Assembly: GCA_900316595.1 (NCBI GenBank)
Contig: ONDN01000038.1
Coordinates: forward strand, 1 to 9,128
From: an uncultured Mycoplasmataceae bacterium
Lineage (GTDB): Bacteria; Bacillota_I; Bacilli_A; Mycoplasmatales; Mycoplasmoidaceae
Length of the DNA stretch: 9,128 nucleotides
Direction of reading: 5' to 3'
Numbering within the stretch: position 1 is the first letter of the stretch; each line of letters starts with the position of its first letter. A program made the position numbers and the translations under genes. Shown here one piece after another: positions 1-7,494 of this stretch. Under the pieces are notes generated by a model. That model was not told the DNA's origin. It did not search any database and saw only the letters and a program-made list of their open reading frames with translations.

Positions 1-2
1 AT

Positions 3-1061
3 TCTTTATTAATAAATTCCAATACTAACTCGTATCTTTCATTTGAAAATTTTTATGTTGCAAATTTTAATAAGAGTGCTTATAATACAGTAAAAAGTAT
101 ATTTACATCTAAAAAACCATGAAATCCTATTTTTATATCTGGTGGCGTAGGATTAGGCAAGACACATTTATTACATGCTGTAGGAAATGAATATGCAAAG
201 ATTCATTCATCGTTAAAAATTAAATATGTTACATCAGATGAATTAGTTAGAGAAATTTATCGTGCTTTAAGTTCTAACAATCAAAAAGATATTGAAAATC
301 TTAAAGATGAATATCAATCTTGTGATTTGCTGTTGATTGATGATATACAATTTTTGGCTAAAAAAGAAAAAATTAATGAAATCTTTTTTAATATTTTTAA
401 CCATAATATTACTCATAATAAAATAATAATTTTAACAAGTGATAAACACCCTAACCAATTAAAAGACTTCGAACCTAGAATGATTTCAAGGTTTACTTCC
501 GGTCTTCATATTCAAATTAATAAACCAAGTTTAGAAGCTATGGTTTATATTTTGGAAATGAAATTTAAAGAAGAATATAAAAATTATGTAATTGCTTCTG
601 AGGCTATTAATTATATTGTTAGACGCAATCAAGATGATATTAGAAAGTTAGAGGGTTATTTAAATAGAGTTATGTTTTATGTATTTAATAATTTACCGCC
701 TAACTCAATAATTACTATTGCAACAGTACAGAAAGCGACCGAAATAGATGACCAAGAAGAAATAAAAAACACTGGATATACTGTAGATCCAAAAATAATT
801 ATTGAGGAAATTTGCTCTGCTTATAATGTAAACCCAAAACAAATAAAATCTAAATCTAGAAAACATGAGATTTCTAATACAAGACAGGTTTGCCAATATG
901 TTTTAAGAAAAAAATATAACATGCCATATGATGAAATTGGTAAATATTTTAGTAATCGAAGTCATTCTACAGTTATGGAAGCAGTTGAAAAAATTGAAAA
1001 AGCTATAGAAAAGGATGAAAACTTTAAAAATTTTATTGAAAAAATTTACAAAAATATTTAG
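3..1061 (+). CDS. dnaA: Chromosomal replication initiator DnaA, 5'-truncated by window edge
   Basis: DnaA is the AAA+ ATPase that binds DnaA boxes and opens the replication origin. The reading frame is open from the left edge; 352 residues are visible, and domains I and II lie outside the window. AAA+ domain III shows Walker A GGVGLGKTH (141-167) and Walker B LLLIDDIQF (near 327-350), then PRMISRF in the sensor I/arginine-finger region and DIRKLEGYLNRV, the sensor II signature. C-terminal domain IV contains the DNA-binding signature region with YFSNRSHSTVMEAVEKI, matching the usual GxRDHTTVxxA-type motif. One UGA at 120-122 is read as Trp in the KKPWNP segment, where the family often has an aromatic residue. 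It ends with TAG. dnaN follows after 60 nt, the usual bacterial order. Identification is firm; only the true start is unknown. Confidence 0.97.
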
Positions 1062-1083
1062 TTTCCAACTTTCCGACAATACA

Positions 1084-1089
1084 TATAAT
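1084..1089 (+). promoter_or_regulatory. Possible -10 element before dnaN
   Basis: A perfect TATAAT lies in the 60-nt spacer between dnaA and dnaN, 32 nt upstream of the dnaN ATG. No convincing -35 hexamer is seen 16-18 nt upstream (GTTTCC/TTTCCA there). Such hexamers arise often by chance in DNA this AT-rich, so dnaN may simply be read through from dnaA. Confidence 0.3.
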
Positions 1090-1121
1090 AATAAAAATAT
1101 AAAATAAATAACAAATTGAAT

Positions 1122-2237
1122 ATGAAATTGACTATAAAAACAGATATTTTAACTAAAAATGTTCAATTAGCTCTTAATACTATTGATACACAAGGACTAA
1201 ACCCAATATTAAGTTGTATTTTATTTGACGTTAATAAAGACCAAATTACAATTACTACCTCAAACATTTTAGGATATAGTCAAATTAATATAAAAGATGG
1301 TTTTGAAGTTAAATCTAATGGTAAATTTTTAATAAAAGGTAAAATATTTTTAGAAATTTTATTAACAATTAAATCAAAAGAAATAAATCTTGAAATAATA
1401 GATGATTCAGTATTAAGAATTTATTATGATAACTTTTTATGTAATTTAAATACTTTTGAAGTAAATTCTTATCCTTATATATCTTTCCAATATAAAGATT
1501 GAATAAATTTTAAGTTATCAAATAATTTTATCCAACAAATAAATAAATTAAATAATTTTACTGCTATTTCAAGTGATGTACCTAATCCTTTAAGTGGTAT
1601 TTGTTTAGATACAATTAATGATGATAATTTAATTAAAGCAGTAGCTACTAATTCATATCATTTAGCTTATTACCAAGAAGAGGGTAAATACCCAAAATTT
1701 AAAATTATTATTACTCAAAAAATATTAGAATTTTTAAATTTTTTAATTACTAAAGATAAAGAATTACCAATTTTATGGACAAAAGATGGAAAATTAGTAA
1801 TTGAATATAAAGAAAATTTATTTTTCTTTAAACTTTTAGATATGGATTATCCATCTGTTTATAAAACATTAGAAAATAATTATATACACAATTTTGAAAT
1901 TAAAAAGTCATTATTTACAGATATGGTTAATAGAACTTTACCATTAATTCAAAATATTAAAGATGTACCATTTTTTTTAAAAATAAATGAAAATAAACTT
2001 TCTTTTTCTACAAAAAGTATTGAATTTGGTGAATCTTATGAAGAAATTAAATTAGAAAAGGAAAATTTTTCACAAGTTTTTAATTTTAAATTGAATGTAA
2101 AATATTTAAATCATATTTTAAAAGTAATAGATAATGATTTAATTACATTTAATTTTATTGATATTAATAAAGCTATATTAATAACTGATAAAAAAGATAA
2201 GAATTGAAAATTCTTAATTCTTCCTCAAAGACAATAA
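1122..2237 (+). CDS. dnaN: DNA polymerase III beta subunit (sliding clamp)
   Basis: The beta clamp encircles DNA and tethers the polymerase. The 371-residue length fits the family (about 366-378). The frame is continuous if UGA at 1500-1502 and 2205-2207 is Trp. It starts MKLTIKTDILTKNVQLALNT, typical of clamp domain 1, and carries SDVPNPLSGICLD and ATNSYHLAYY in domain 2, like the family's G(I/V)xx and ATDSHRLA segments. The C-terminus LILPQRQ is in the position of the family's conserved MPMR-type end. I chose ATG at 1122; a TTG two codons upstream (1116) is an alternative, and no clear ribosome-binding site distinguishes them. Position directly after dnaA supports the call. The sequence is divergent and rich in Lys, Asn and Ile, as expected for a low-GC mollicute. 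The ychF start lies 6 nt after its stop. Confidence 0.95.
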
Positions 2238-2243
2238 GTAGTT

Positions 2244-3347
2244 ATGGGTTTATTTGCTGGTATAGTAGGACTGCCTAATGTTGGTAAATCAACATTATTT
2301 AATACTATTACAAATTCACAAGTGGAAGCTGCAAATTATCCATTTGCTACAATAGAACCAAATATTGGTATTGTAAAAGTTAATGATGAAAGATTAATAA
2401 AATTAGCCAATATAGCTCAAGCTGATAAAATTACATTTGCAACATGTACATTTATTGATATTGCTGGTTTAGTTAAAGGTGCAAGTCAAGGTGAAGGTTT
2501 AGGGAATAAATTTCTATCTAATATTCGAGAAGTCGATACAATTTGCCATGTAGTTAGATGTTTTGAGGATAAAAATATAACTCATGTTTATGAAAATGTA
2601 GATCCTATTAGAGATATTGAGATTATAAATCTTGAGTTAATAATGGCGGATTTAGAAGTCATTACTAAAAGAATAGATAAGTTAATACCAAAAGTAAAAT
2701 CTGGTGATAAAATCTCTGATCAAGAATTACAAATTTGTAAAAAAATCAAAGAAGTTCTTTTATCTAATAAATTAGCTAAGAGTATATCATTCACAAAAGA
2801 AGAATCTCTAATAGTTAAAGGTTTTAATTTACTAACATTAAAACCAACAATTTATATTGCTAATATTGATTCTGATAATATAACCAATCCAGAAGCTAAT
2901 AAGAATTATGTTAAGTTAAAAGAATATATATCTAATATAACAAATGATTTACTAATTCCTATCTCTATAAGTATTGAATATGAAATATCTACTTTAGATT
3001 CTAATGACAAAGAGACATTTCTTAAAGATTTAAATATTAAAGAATCTGGATTAGATACTTTGATTAAATCAACATATAAAACATTAGGTTTAGAAACTTT
3101 TTTTACTTTTGGTAAAAAAGAAACAAAAGCTTGAACTTTTAAAAAAGGAATGACTGCTCCTGAATGTGCAGGTATAATTCATACTGATTTTCAAAAAGGT
3201 TTTATTTGTGCTGAAGTGTGCAATTGGCAAGATTTATTAGAAGCAAAAACAGAAGCGACTGTAAAAGAAAGAGGTAAAATGCGTCTTGAAGGGAAGAATT
3301 ACATAATGAAGGATGGGGATGTTTGTTTGTTTAGATTCAATGTATAA
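2244..3347 (+). CDS. ychF: Redox/ribosome-associated ATPase YchF (Obg-like, OLA1 family)
   Basis: YchF is a ribosome-associated P-loop NTPase of the TRAFAC/Obg group that prefers ATP over GTP; it is linked to stress and translation control. The frame gives 367 residues when UGA at 3132-3134 is read as Trp (family length about 363-367). Visible in order: G1 P-loop GLPNVGKST at residues 9-17; G3 region DIAGLVKGASQGEGLGN from residue 72; a helical segment around 125-195; the G4-like NIDS at 207-210; and a C-terminal TGS domain with FFTFGKKETKAW, the GIIHTDFQKGFI segment, and the family's hallmark end GDVCLFRFNV. The G4 position usually reads NxxE and here reads NxxS. It starts 6 nt after dnaN with only a weak purine stretch upstream, suggesting translational coupling. 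Its stop runs directly into the tdk ribosome-binding site. Confidence 0.97.
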
Positions 3348-3353
3348 AAGGAG
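3348..3353 (+). promoter_or_regulatory. Ribosome-binding site of tdk
   Basis: AAGGAG begins immediately after the ychF stop codon, 8 nt before ATG at 3362. This fixes the tdk start there, rather than at the internal ATG at 3419, and implies co-transcription with ychF. Confidence 0.85.
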
Positions 3354-3361
3354 TAGTAGAT

Positions 3362-3961
3362 ATGAAATTAAATGCATTTAATAAACCAAAAGGTTGAATA
3401 GAAGTTATATGTGGTCCTATGTTTGCTGGCAAGTCAGAAGAATTATTAAGACGTATTAATCGTTTTAAATATGCCGACATATCCTATATCATTTTTAAAC
3501 CTAAGATTGATACAAGAAATTCGAATGCATCCTCAAGAGATGGCAGAACAATTAAAAGTGTTTCAATTAATAGTTCCACTGATATTATTAATTATTTAGA
3601 AAAATATGAATCTACACATAAAACTAAAATTGATGCTATTGCTATAGATGAGGCACAATTTCTAGATGAGGAATTAGGATCTATATGTAATAAATTAGCT
3701 AATTTAGGGTATGTTGTATATGTATCCGGCCTTGATCTTGATTTTAGAGGGATACCATTTCCAACGATGGCAAATGTATTAGCATATGCTGACCATGTAA
3801 CCAAATTAACAGCTATTTGTACTGTGTGCGGAGCTGAAGCAAATAGAACCCAAAGATTAATTAATGATGAGCCTGCAAAGATATCAGATCCAATTATCAA
3901 AATTGGTGATAAAGAATCATATGAAGCAAGGTGTAGACAACACCACCAAATAAAAAAATAA
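3362..3961 (+). CDS. tdk: Thymidine kinase (type II, TK1-like)
   Basis: Thymidine kinase phosphorylates thymidine with ATP to give dTMP, a key salvage step in mollicutes with limited nucleotide synthesis. The 199-residue product has P-loop GPMFAGKS (18-25), Walker B/catalytic AIDEAQF with the likely base Glu97, YVSGLDLDFRG before the lasso segment, and a structural zinc site with CTVC (Cys153, Cys156) and CRQH (Cys191, His194). UGA at 3395-3397 encodes Trp12; without code 4 the P-loop start would be cut off. The start is chosen from the AAGGAG site 8 nt upstream. It follows ychF by 14 nt and is the last gene of the plus-strand run; a terminator hairpin begins at its stop codon. It probably cooperates with the convergent dNTP genes (nrdD, nrdG, dCMP deaminase) in supplying DNA precursors. 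Confidence 0.97.
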
Positions 3962-3987
3962 AAAAGCAAGGTTTCCCCTGCTTTTTT
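3961..3987. terminator. Bidirectional intrinsic terminator between converging genes
   Basis: The arm AAAAAGCAAGG (3961-3971) pairs with CCCTGCTTTTT (3976-3986) around a 4-nt loop TTTC, with one A-C mismatch. The T run on the plus strand serves tdk, and the A run on the left becomes a U run for transcripts from the minus strand. It sits directly after the tdk stop and 15 nt beyond the stop of the minus-strand 68-residue gene. Confidence 0.85.
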
Positions 3988-4002
3988 ATTTTTAACACTC
4001 AA

Positions 4003-4209
4003 TTATTTAGAATAAATTTTGTTGTGTTTATCGTTGTTGTGGCAAACTCTATCATTTCTTTCAGCAACTTTACCACTACCGAATCTCTCATCTAATGATA
4101 GATAACCAGTAATGCGGCTAACATTTTTGATATGTGTTCCACCACAAACAGGACATTTAGTTTGTTCTGGTGTTAAATATGTGACTTTTTTATTTTGATT
4201 TACATTCAT
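4003..4209 (-). CDS. Stand-alone glycyl-radical/zinc subunit of anaerobic ribonucleotide reductase (split NrdD C-terminus)
   Basis: This 68-residue protein looks like the C-terminal part of class III ribonucleotide reductase (NrdD) encoded on its own. It has CPVC (Cys19, Cys22), the second half of the NrdD zinc ribbon, then SRITGYLS, where Gly35 matches the glycyl-radical site (RVCGY-type motif in NrdD), and ERFGSGKVAERNDRVCH, matching the conserved tail that follows the radical glycine. The partner protein encoded at 5040-7001 lacks exactly these elements. The inferred role is to carry the protein radical that NrdG generates, reconstituting active NrdD in trans. An in-frame stop lies four codons upstream of the ATG, so this is not a read-through extension. 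It begins 9 nt after the preceding membrane-protein gene. The first 18 residues have no recognised motif and replace the usual zinc-ribbon loop. Homology is clear; function of the split form is inferred. Confidence 0.85.
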   Translation of the reverse strand: MNVNQNKKVTYLTPEQTKCPVCGGTHIKNVSRITGYLSLDERFGSGKVAERNDRVCHNNDKHNKIYSK

Positions 4210-4218
4210 TGGAAATGA

Positions 4219-4461
4219 TTAATCTCTTTTACCGATAGTAATATCAGGAACTTTTTTCTTAATTCAAATAAGAATAGTACATACTATAAGTCCAATAGCA
4301 AATAAACATTCAAGTATTGTGCAAATATAGAATCCTGGTTTATTTATTATTTCTACTGTACCTTCATTAATTACGTAACATAAAGGTAAGAATAAATTTA
4401 TTACAACTAAAGAGATTCCTGCAATTATGGTTACGATTATTTGGCGAGCTAGTTTACTCAT
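4219..4461 (-). CDS. Small two-helix membrane protein of unknown function
   Basis: I do not recognise this 80-residue protein. It starts MSKLARQ, has a hydrophobic helix at about residues 8-30, a polar loop around 31-43 containing NEGTVEIINKPG, a second hydrophobic helix at about 44-67, and a basic tail KKKVPDITIGKRD. Positive charges at both ends suggest a hairpin with both termini in the cytoplasm. UGA at 4264-4266 encodes Trp at the end of helix 2; stopping there would remove the basic tail. A strong AGAAGGAG site 7 nt upstream supports the start. It lies between nrdG (47 nt upstream) and the glycyl-radical gene (9 nt downstream), inside the split nrdD locus. Co-expression with the reductase is likely, but a functional link is only suggested by position. 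Confidence 0.8.
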
Positions 4462-4468
4462 TTGTTTT

Positions 4469-4476
4469 CTCCTTCT
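4469..4476 (-). promoter_or_regulatory. Ribosome-binding site of the small membrane-protein gene
   Basis: On the minus strand this reads AGAAGGAG, 7 nt before the ATG at 4461. It is the strongest Shine-Dalgarno match among the minus-strand genes here and supports this small gene being translated. Confidence 0.8.
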
Positions 4477-4496
4477 AAATTCTATTTATAGATAAA

Positions 4497-4502
4497 ATTA
4501 TA
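4497..4502 (-). promoter_or_regulatory. Possible internal -10 element downstream of nrdG
   Basis: The minus strand carries TATAAT preceded by TG in the 47-nt gap between nrdG and the small membrane-protein gene, 35 nt before that gene's ATG. It could give separate transcription of the membrane protein and the glycyl-radical subunit. No good -35 hexamer is seen at 16-18 nt, and AT-richness makes chance matches common. Confidence 0.35.
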
Positions 4503-4508
4503 CATTAA

Positions 4509-5030
4509 TTACAAAGGCTTATTTACATCAAATAAGACAATATTGTGTTGTTTAATACTTTGGGTAACATCAATAATTCTTTGGTTACTACTTCCTCTAA
4601 ACAATAGGTTAGGGTCATGCTTTTCTTGGATGAAAGGTCCATCAACAATAACATCACAACAATTAATTAAATCTGCAACATCATTATTAGTTTTAGATAA
4701 TTCTAATAATTCTTCTCATGTATACCCAGTATAGCACCAGATATTAATATGAAATTCTTTTAGTTTTTTAGCAAGTATAGCAAATTTATCAGCTTGTTGA
4801 AATGGATCACCACCACTAAAAGTAACACCATCTAAAAAATATTCATCGTTTACTTGCTTGACTAATTCATCAATATCTACCATTTCTCCACCTTCAAAAC
4901 TCCATGTAGAAGGGTTGAAACAATTTTTGCACGCATGTGAGCAACCTTGTGAAAAGAAAACTTTTCGCAATCCCACTCCATTTACTAAGCTATTTTGAGC
5001 TATTCCTGCTAATCTTATCTTTTCAGCCAT
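4509..5030 (-). CDS. nrdG: Anaerobic ribonucleotide reductase activating protein (radical SAM activase)
   Basis: NrdG uses S-adenosylmethionine and a [4Fe-4S] cluster to place the glycyl radical on NrdD. The 173-residue length fits the family. The cluster motif is GCSHACKNCFN with Cys30, Cys34 and Cys37 (CxxxCxxC), and SGGDP at 72-76 is the SAM-binding GGE-like motif. The N-terminal LVNGVGLRKVFFSQGC segment and the later VDGPFIQ and FRGSSNQRIIDV are typical of NrdG. UGA at 4716-4718 encodes Trp within GYTWEELL. The ATG lies 9 nt after the nrdD stop; a GAGG in the last nrdD codons, 14 nt away, is a distant candidate ribosome-binding site, so translation may be coupled. Here its target glycine is not on the NrdD body but on the separate 68-residue protein two genes downstream, so the activase must act on a two-part enzyme. 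Confidence 0.96.
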
Positions 5031-5039
5031 GTTATTTTG

Positions 5040-7001
5040 TTAATCCTCATGCTGTTGTGAACAACAATCTAAACAATATCTAATATGAAAGTTTATACCC
5101 ATGTAATTAATGTTGGTTTCTGTGTATGCTCAAGTAATAATTTTTTCAATAACTTCAGCACTTGGATAAGAATCAAATTCAATATATGAGATATGACCAC
5201 CATTTGATAATTTATGGTATGGTGCTTCAATTCTTATTTTTTCTGCTATTGAAATGGGGAAAGAAACAGGGATATGATATGAGTTTGTATAGTAATCCTT
5301 ATCAGTTACACCAGGAATGTTACCAAATAATTTTCGGTCTATTTTTACAAATTTACCACTTAATCCTTCAGCTGGAGTTGCATAGCAACTGAAGTTCATA
5401 GATTTTTCTTTTTTAATTTCATCACACCTTTGTCTAATGTGTGATACTATTCTTAGACCTAATTCTCTTGCTTTTTCACTTTGACCATGATGTTCACCAA
5501 TTAAAGCAGTTAAGGTTTCAGCTAAACCAATATAACCAATTCCTCATGTGCCATTTTTCATGATTGGTTCAATATTATCATCTGGTTTTAAGTTTTCTGA
5601 TCCTTTCATCAAGCCTTGACCACATACAAAAGGCAAATCTTTAACCTTAAGTTTCTTTAAAGTATCATGGCGGTGTAGCAAAATGTCAACAGTATCATTG
5701 ATTCTTTCATCTAAGAGTTTAAAGAATTTATCAATATCATGGTTAGCTAAAATACCAAGTCTTGGTAAATTAATTGTTGATGGTGCATTATTTCCTCTTC
5801 CTTCAACACCAGCAGGGCCATTACAATTAGAAAGAATATAAGTTCTACAACCCATTGTTGCAGGTAATATGCCTTTGTCGTAGTATTCTTTATTAAAATC
5901 AGCATCTATATTCATGAATGTAGGATTCATTCTCAAGCTTGTTGATTTGCATGCTAACTGGAATAAATAATAATATTTATCACCAGGTTTTTTATTTACA
6001 CCATCTTTAACTCTAAAAATGATATTAGGGAATATAGGTTGTTCGCCATTTCCTAGACCTTTTATATACTGTTCCAAGAAGCATTGACAAACTAACGCAG
6101 CATCGTCATTAAAAGGGATACCAATGTTTAATGAACTAAATGGAACTTGACTACCTGCACGTGAGTGCATAGTATTTAAGTTAAACACTATAGCTTGCAT
6201 GGCTTGGTCTACAGCCATTTTAGTTCTTCGTTTAACTATTTCTTCAATTTTGTTTGGTTCTGCACCCTCTTCTAATATTTGTTTACGGATTTTTTCTCTT
6301 GTAATGTTAACATATGGGGCAAGATCGTTATCAAAGTTCGGATGAGATTGTCCACCAAACATATCATTTTGACTTGCTTGAAGCATAATGCAGATTAATT
6401 CAGCTGCAACACCAATGCTGTGTGGAGAATTAATTGCTCCATATCCAGTATTAAAACCATACTTTAACAATTTAGAAGTAGGTAAATGTAAACAGTTTAA
6501 TGTCAAGTTATAGCTATCCAAGTCATGGATATATACATCACCATTTTCATGTAATTTAGCTAATTTTTCAGGTAGAACAGAATTTAGTACATGCCATTTA
6601 TTAGCTTCAGAAGCAATACGCAATAATTTAGCTGAAAAATTATTACCAACATTCGCATTATCACGATCAGTTTCAATACCGATAGCAATAATTTTTTTCA
6701 TTAAGTCACTCTTATTTTCACGGATTCTAGTTCGTTGTTCACGATATTTTTGATATAAGTCGGCTAATTTATGATGCCCACATTCATGAATAGTTTCAAC
6801 AACTAAATCTTGGATCTGTTCAACAGCAACAGATTCTAATTGAATTTCTTCAATTTTTTTAATGACATTTTTATAAATTTCATCAATTTGATCTTGTGAT
6901 AAATTAAACTGATTGTATATTGTTGCAGCAACAATAGCATCTCTAATTTTGTGTGGATTAAATTCAACTATTCTATTATCTCTTTTAATTATGTTTTTCA
7001 T
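5040..7001 (-). CDS. nrdD: Anaerobic (class III) ribonucleoside-triphosphate reductase, catalytic body lacking the glycyl-radical tail
   Basis: NrdD reduces ribonucleoside triphosphates to dNTPs by radical chemistry without oxygen. The protein is 653 residues when UGA at 5544-5546 and 5130-5132 is Trp. An N-terminal ATP-cone (about 1-95; IVEFNPHKIRDAI) for allosteric control is followed by the ten-stranded barrel with likely active-site cysteines Cys170 in LTLNCLHLP and Cys385 in ATMGCRT, the two barrel positions equivalent by context to T4 NrdD Cys79 and Cys290. SCYATPAEGLSGKF is a class III hallmark. The chain ends NFHIRYCLDCCSQQHED, just after the first zinc-ribbon CxxC (Cys643, Cys646). 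Known NrdDs continue with a second CxxC and the radical RVCGY motif; both are absent here and are found on the protein encoded at 4003-4209. The start is supported by AAGAAG 5 nt upstream, which overlaps the end of the dCMP deaminase gene. Confidence 0.95.
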
Positions 7002-7010
7002 ATTCGCTTC

Positions 7011-7493
7011 TTATATTATTAATTTAATTTCTTTGTTTGCACTTTGATATTTTGTTATTTTTATTTTTGCAGCCTTAAGCATTTTCATTGATGTTATTGT
7101 CGATATTGAATCTGGATATATATTGTCTTTGTATATAACTTCTACTATACCAGATTGAATAATAGCTTTAGCACATTCATTACATGGGAATAGAGTTACA
7201 TATAATCGACATCCTTTTAATGAATGACCTGTAAAATTCAATATTGCATTTAATTCTGAATGACAAACATATGGATATTTTGTATCCTCCACATTTTCAG
7301 CTTTATTTTCCCAAGGAAACTCATCATCACTGAGTCCTATAGGTAAACCATTATATCCTAATGAGTATATTTTGTTATCTGGTGAAGCAATACAGCAGCC
7401 AACTTGAGTATTTGGGTCTTTTGATCTAAGAGCAGAGAGTTCCGCCACCCCCATAAAATATTGGTCTCAGTTAATATAGTCTTGTCTTTTCAT
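7011..7493 (-). CDS. dCMP deaminase (zinc-dependent, ComEB-type)
   Basis: dCMP deaminase converts dCMP to dUMP, the precursor for thymidylate. The 160-residue product begins MKRQDYINWDQYFMGVAELS, where the W is UGA at 7467-7469; an internal ATG at 7454 would lose this conserved N-terminal helix. SKDPNTQVGC is the family's substrate-side signature. Zinc and catalytic residues are visible as CHSELNAI (His78 and Glu80) and FPCNECAKAI (Cys104 and Cys107). An AAGGA site 7 nt upstream lies in the last codons of pheT, and only one base separates the pheT stop from this ATG, so translation is probably coupled. nrdD starts 9 nt downstream. The order dCMP deaminase-nrdD-nrdG makes a compact deoxynucleotide block in which part of the dC pool can be diverted to dUMP. 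Likely regulated in common with the operon; no separate promoter is evident. Confidence 0.95.
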
Positions 7494-7494
7494 T

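Noticed and set aside
705..896. Small minus-strand open frame inside dnaA
   Set aside because: It overlaps conserved DnaA domain III/IV coding sequence, and its translation shows no motif or ribosome-binding site.
1527..1537. TTATCCAACA in dnaN as a DnaA box
   Set aside because: It differs from TTATCCACA at the last two positions, stands alone inside coding sequence, and similar strings are expected by chance at this base composition.
3132..3149. Apparent split of ychF into a GTPase gene and a separate TGS-domain gene
   Set aside because: The break is a single UGA in frame with no shift; read as Trp it gives a standard 367-residue YchF ending GDVCLFRFNV.
3592..4002. Open frame on the minus strand opposite tdk
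   Set aside because: It is a shadow of tdk, whose P-loop, Walker B and zinc motifs are clear; the antisense translation has no recognisable domain and crosses the terminator.
4003..4209. Ribosomal protein L31/L33-like small zinc protein
   Set aside because: Only one CxxC is present and the sequence after it is SRITGYLS with the GK and DR-x-x-H tail, which matches NrdD rather than a ribosomal protein.
4543..4734. Plus-strand open frame inside nrdG
   Set aside because: It lies antisense to the conserved C-terminal half of NrdG and has no supporting start signal or motif.
4210..5039. Group I or group II intron joining the two nrdD halves, as T4 nrdD carries a group I intron
   Set aside because: The interval is filled by nrdG and another gene on the same strand, the NrdD body has its own stop, and the radical protein has its own ATG; no intron core was seen. 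A covariance-model search would settle it.
5162..5392. Plus-strand open frame inside nrdD
   Set aside because: It is antisense to the conserved SCYATPAEGLSGKF segment of NrdD; hydrophobic character is a by-product of AT-rich antisense reading.
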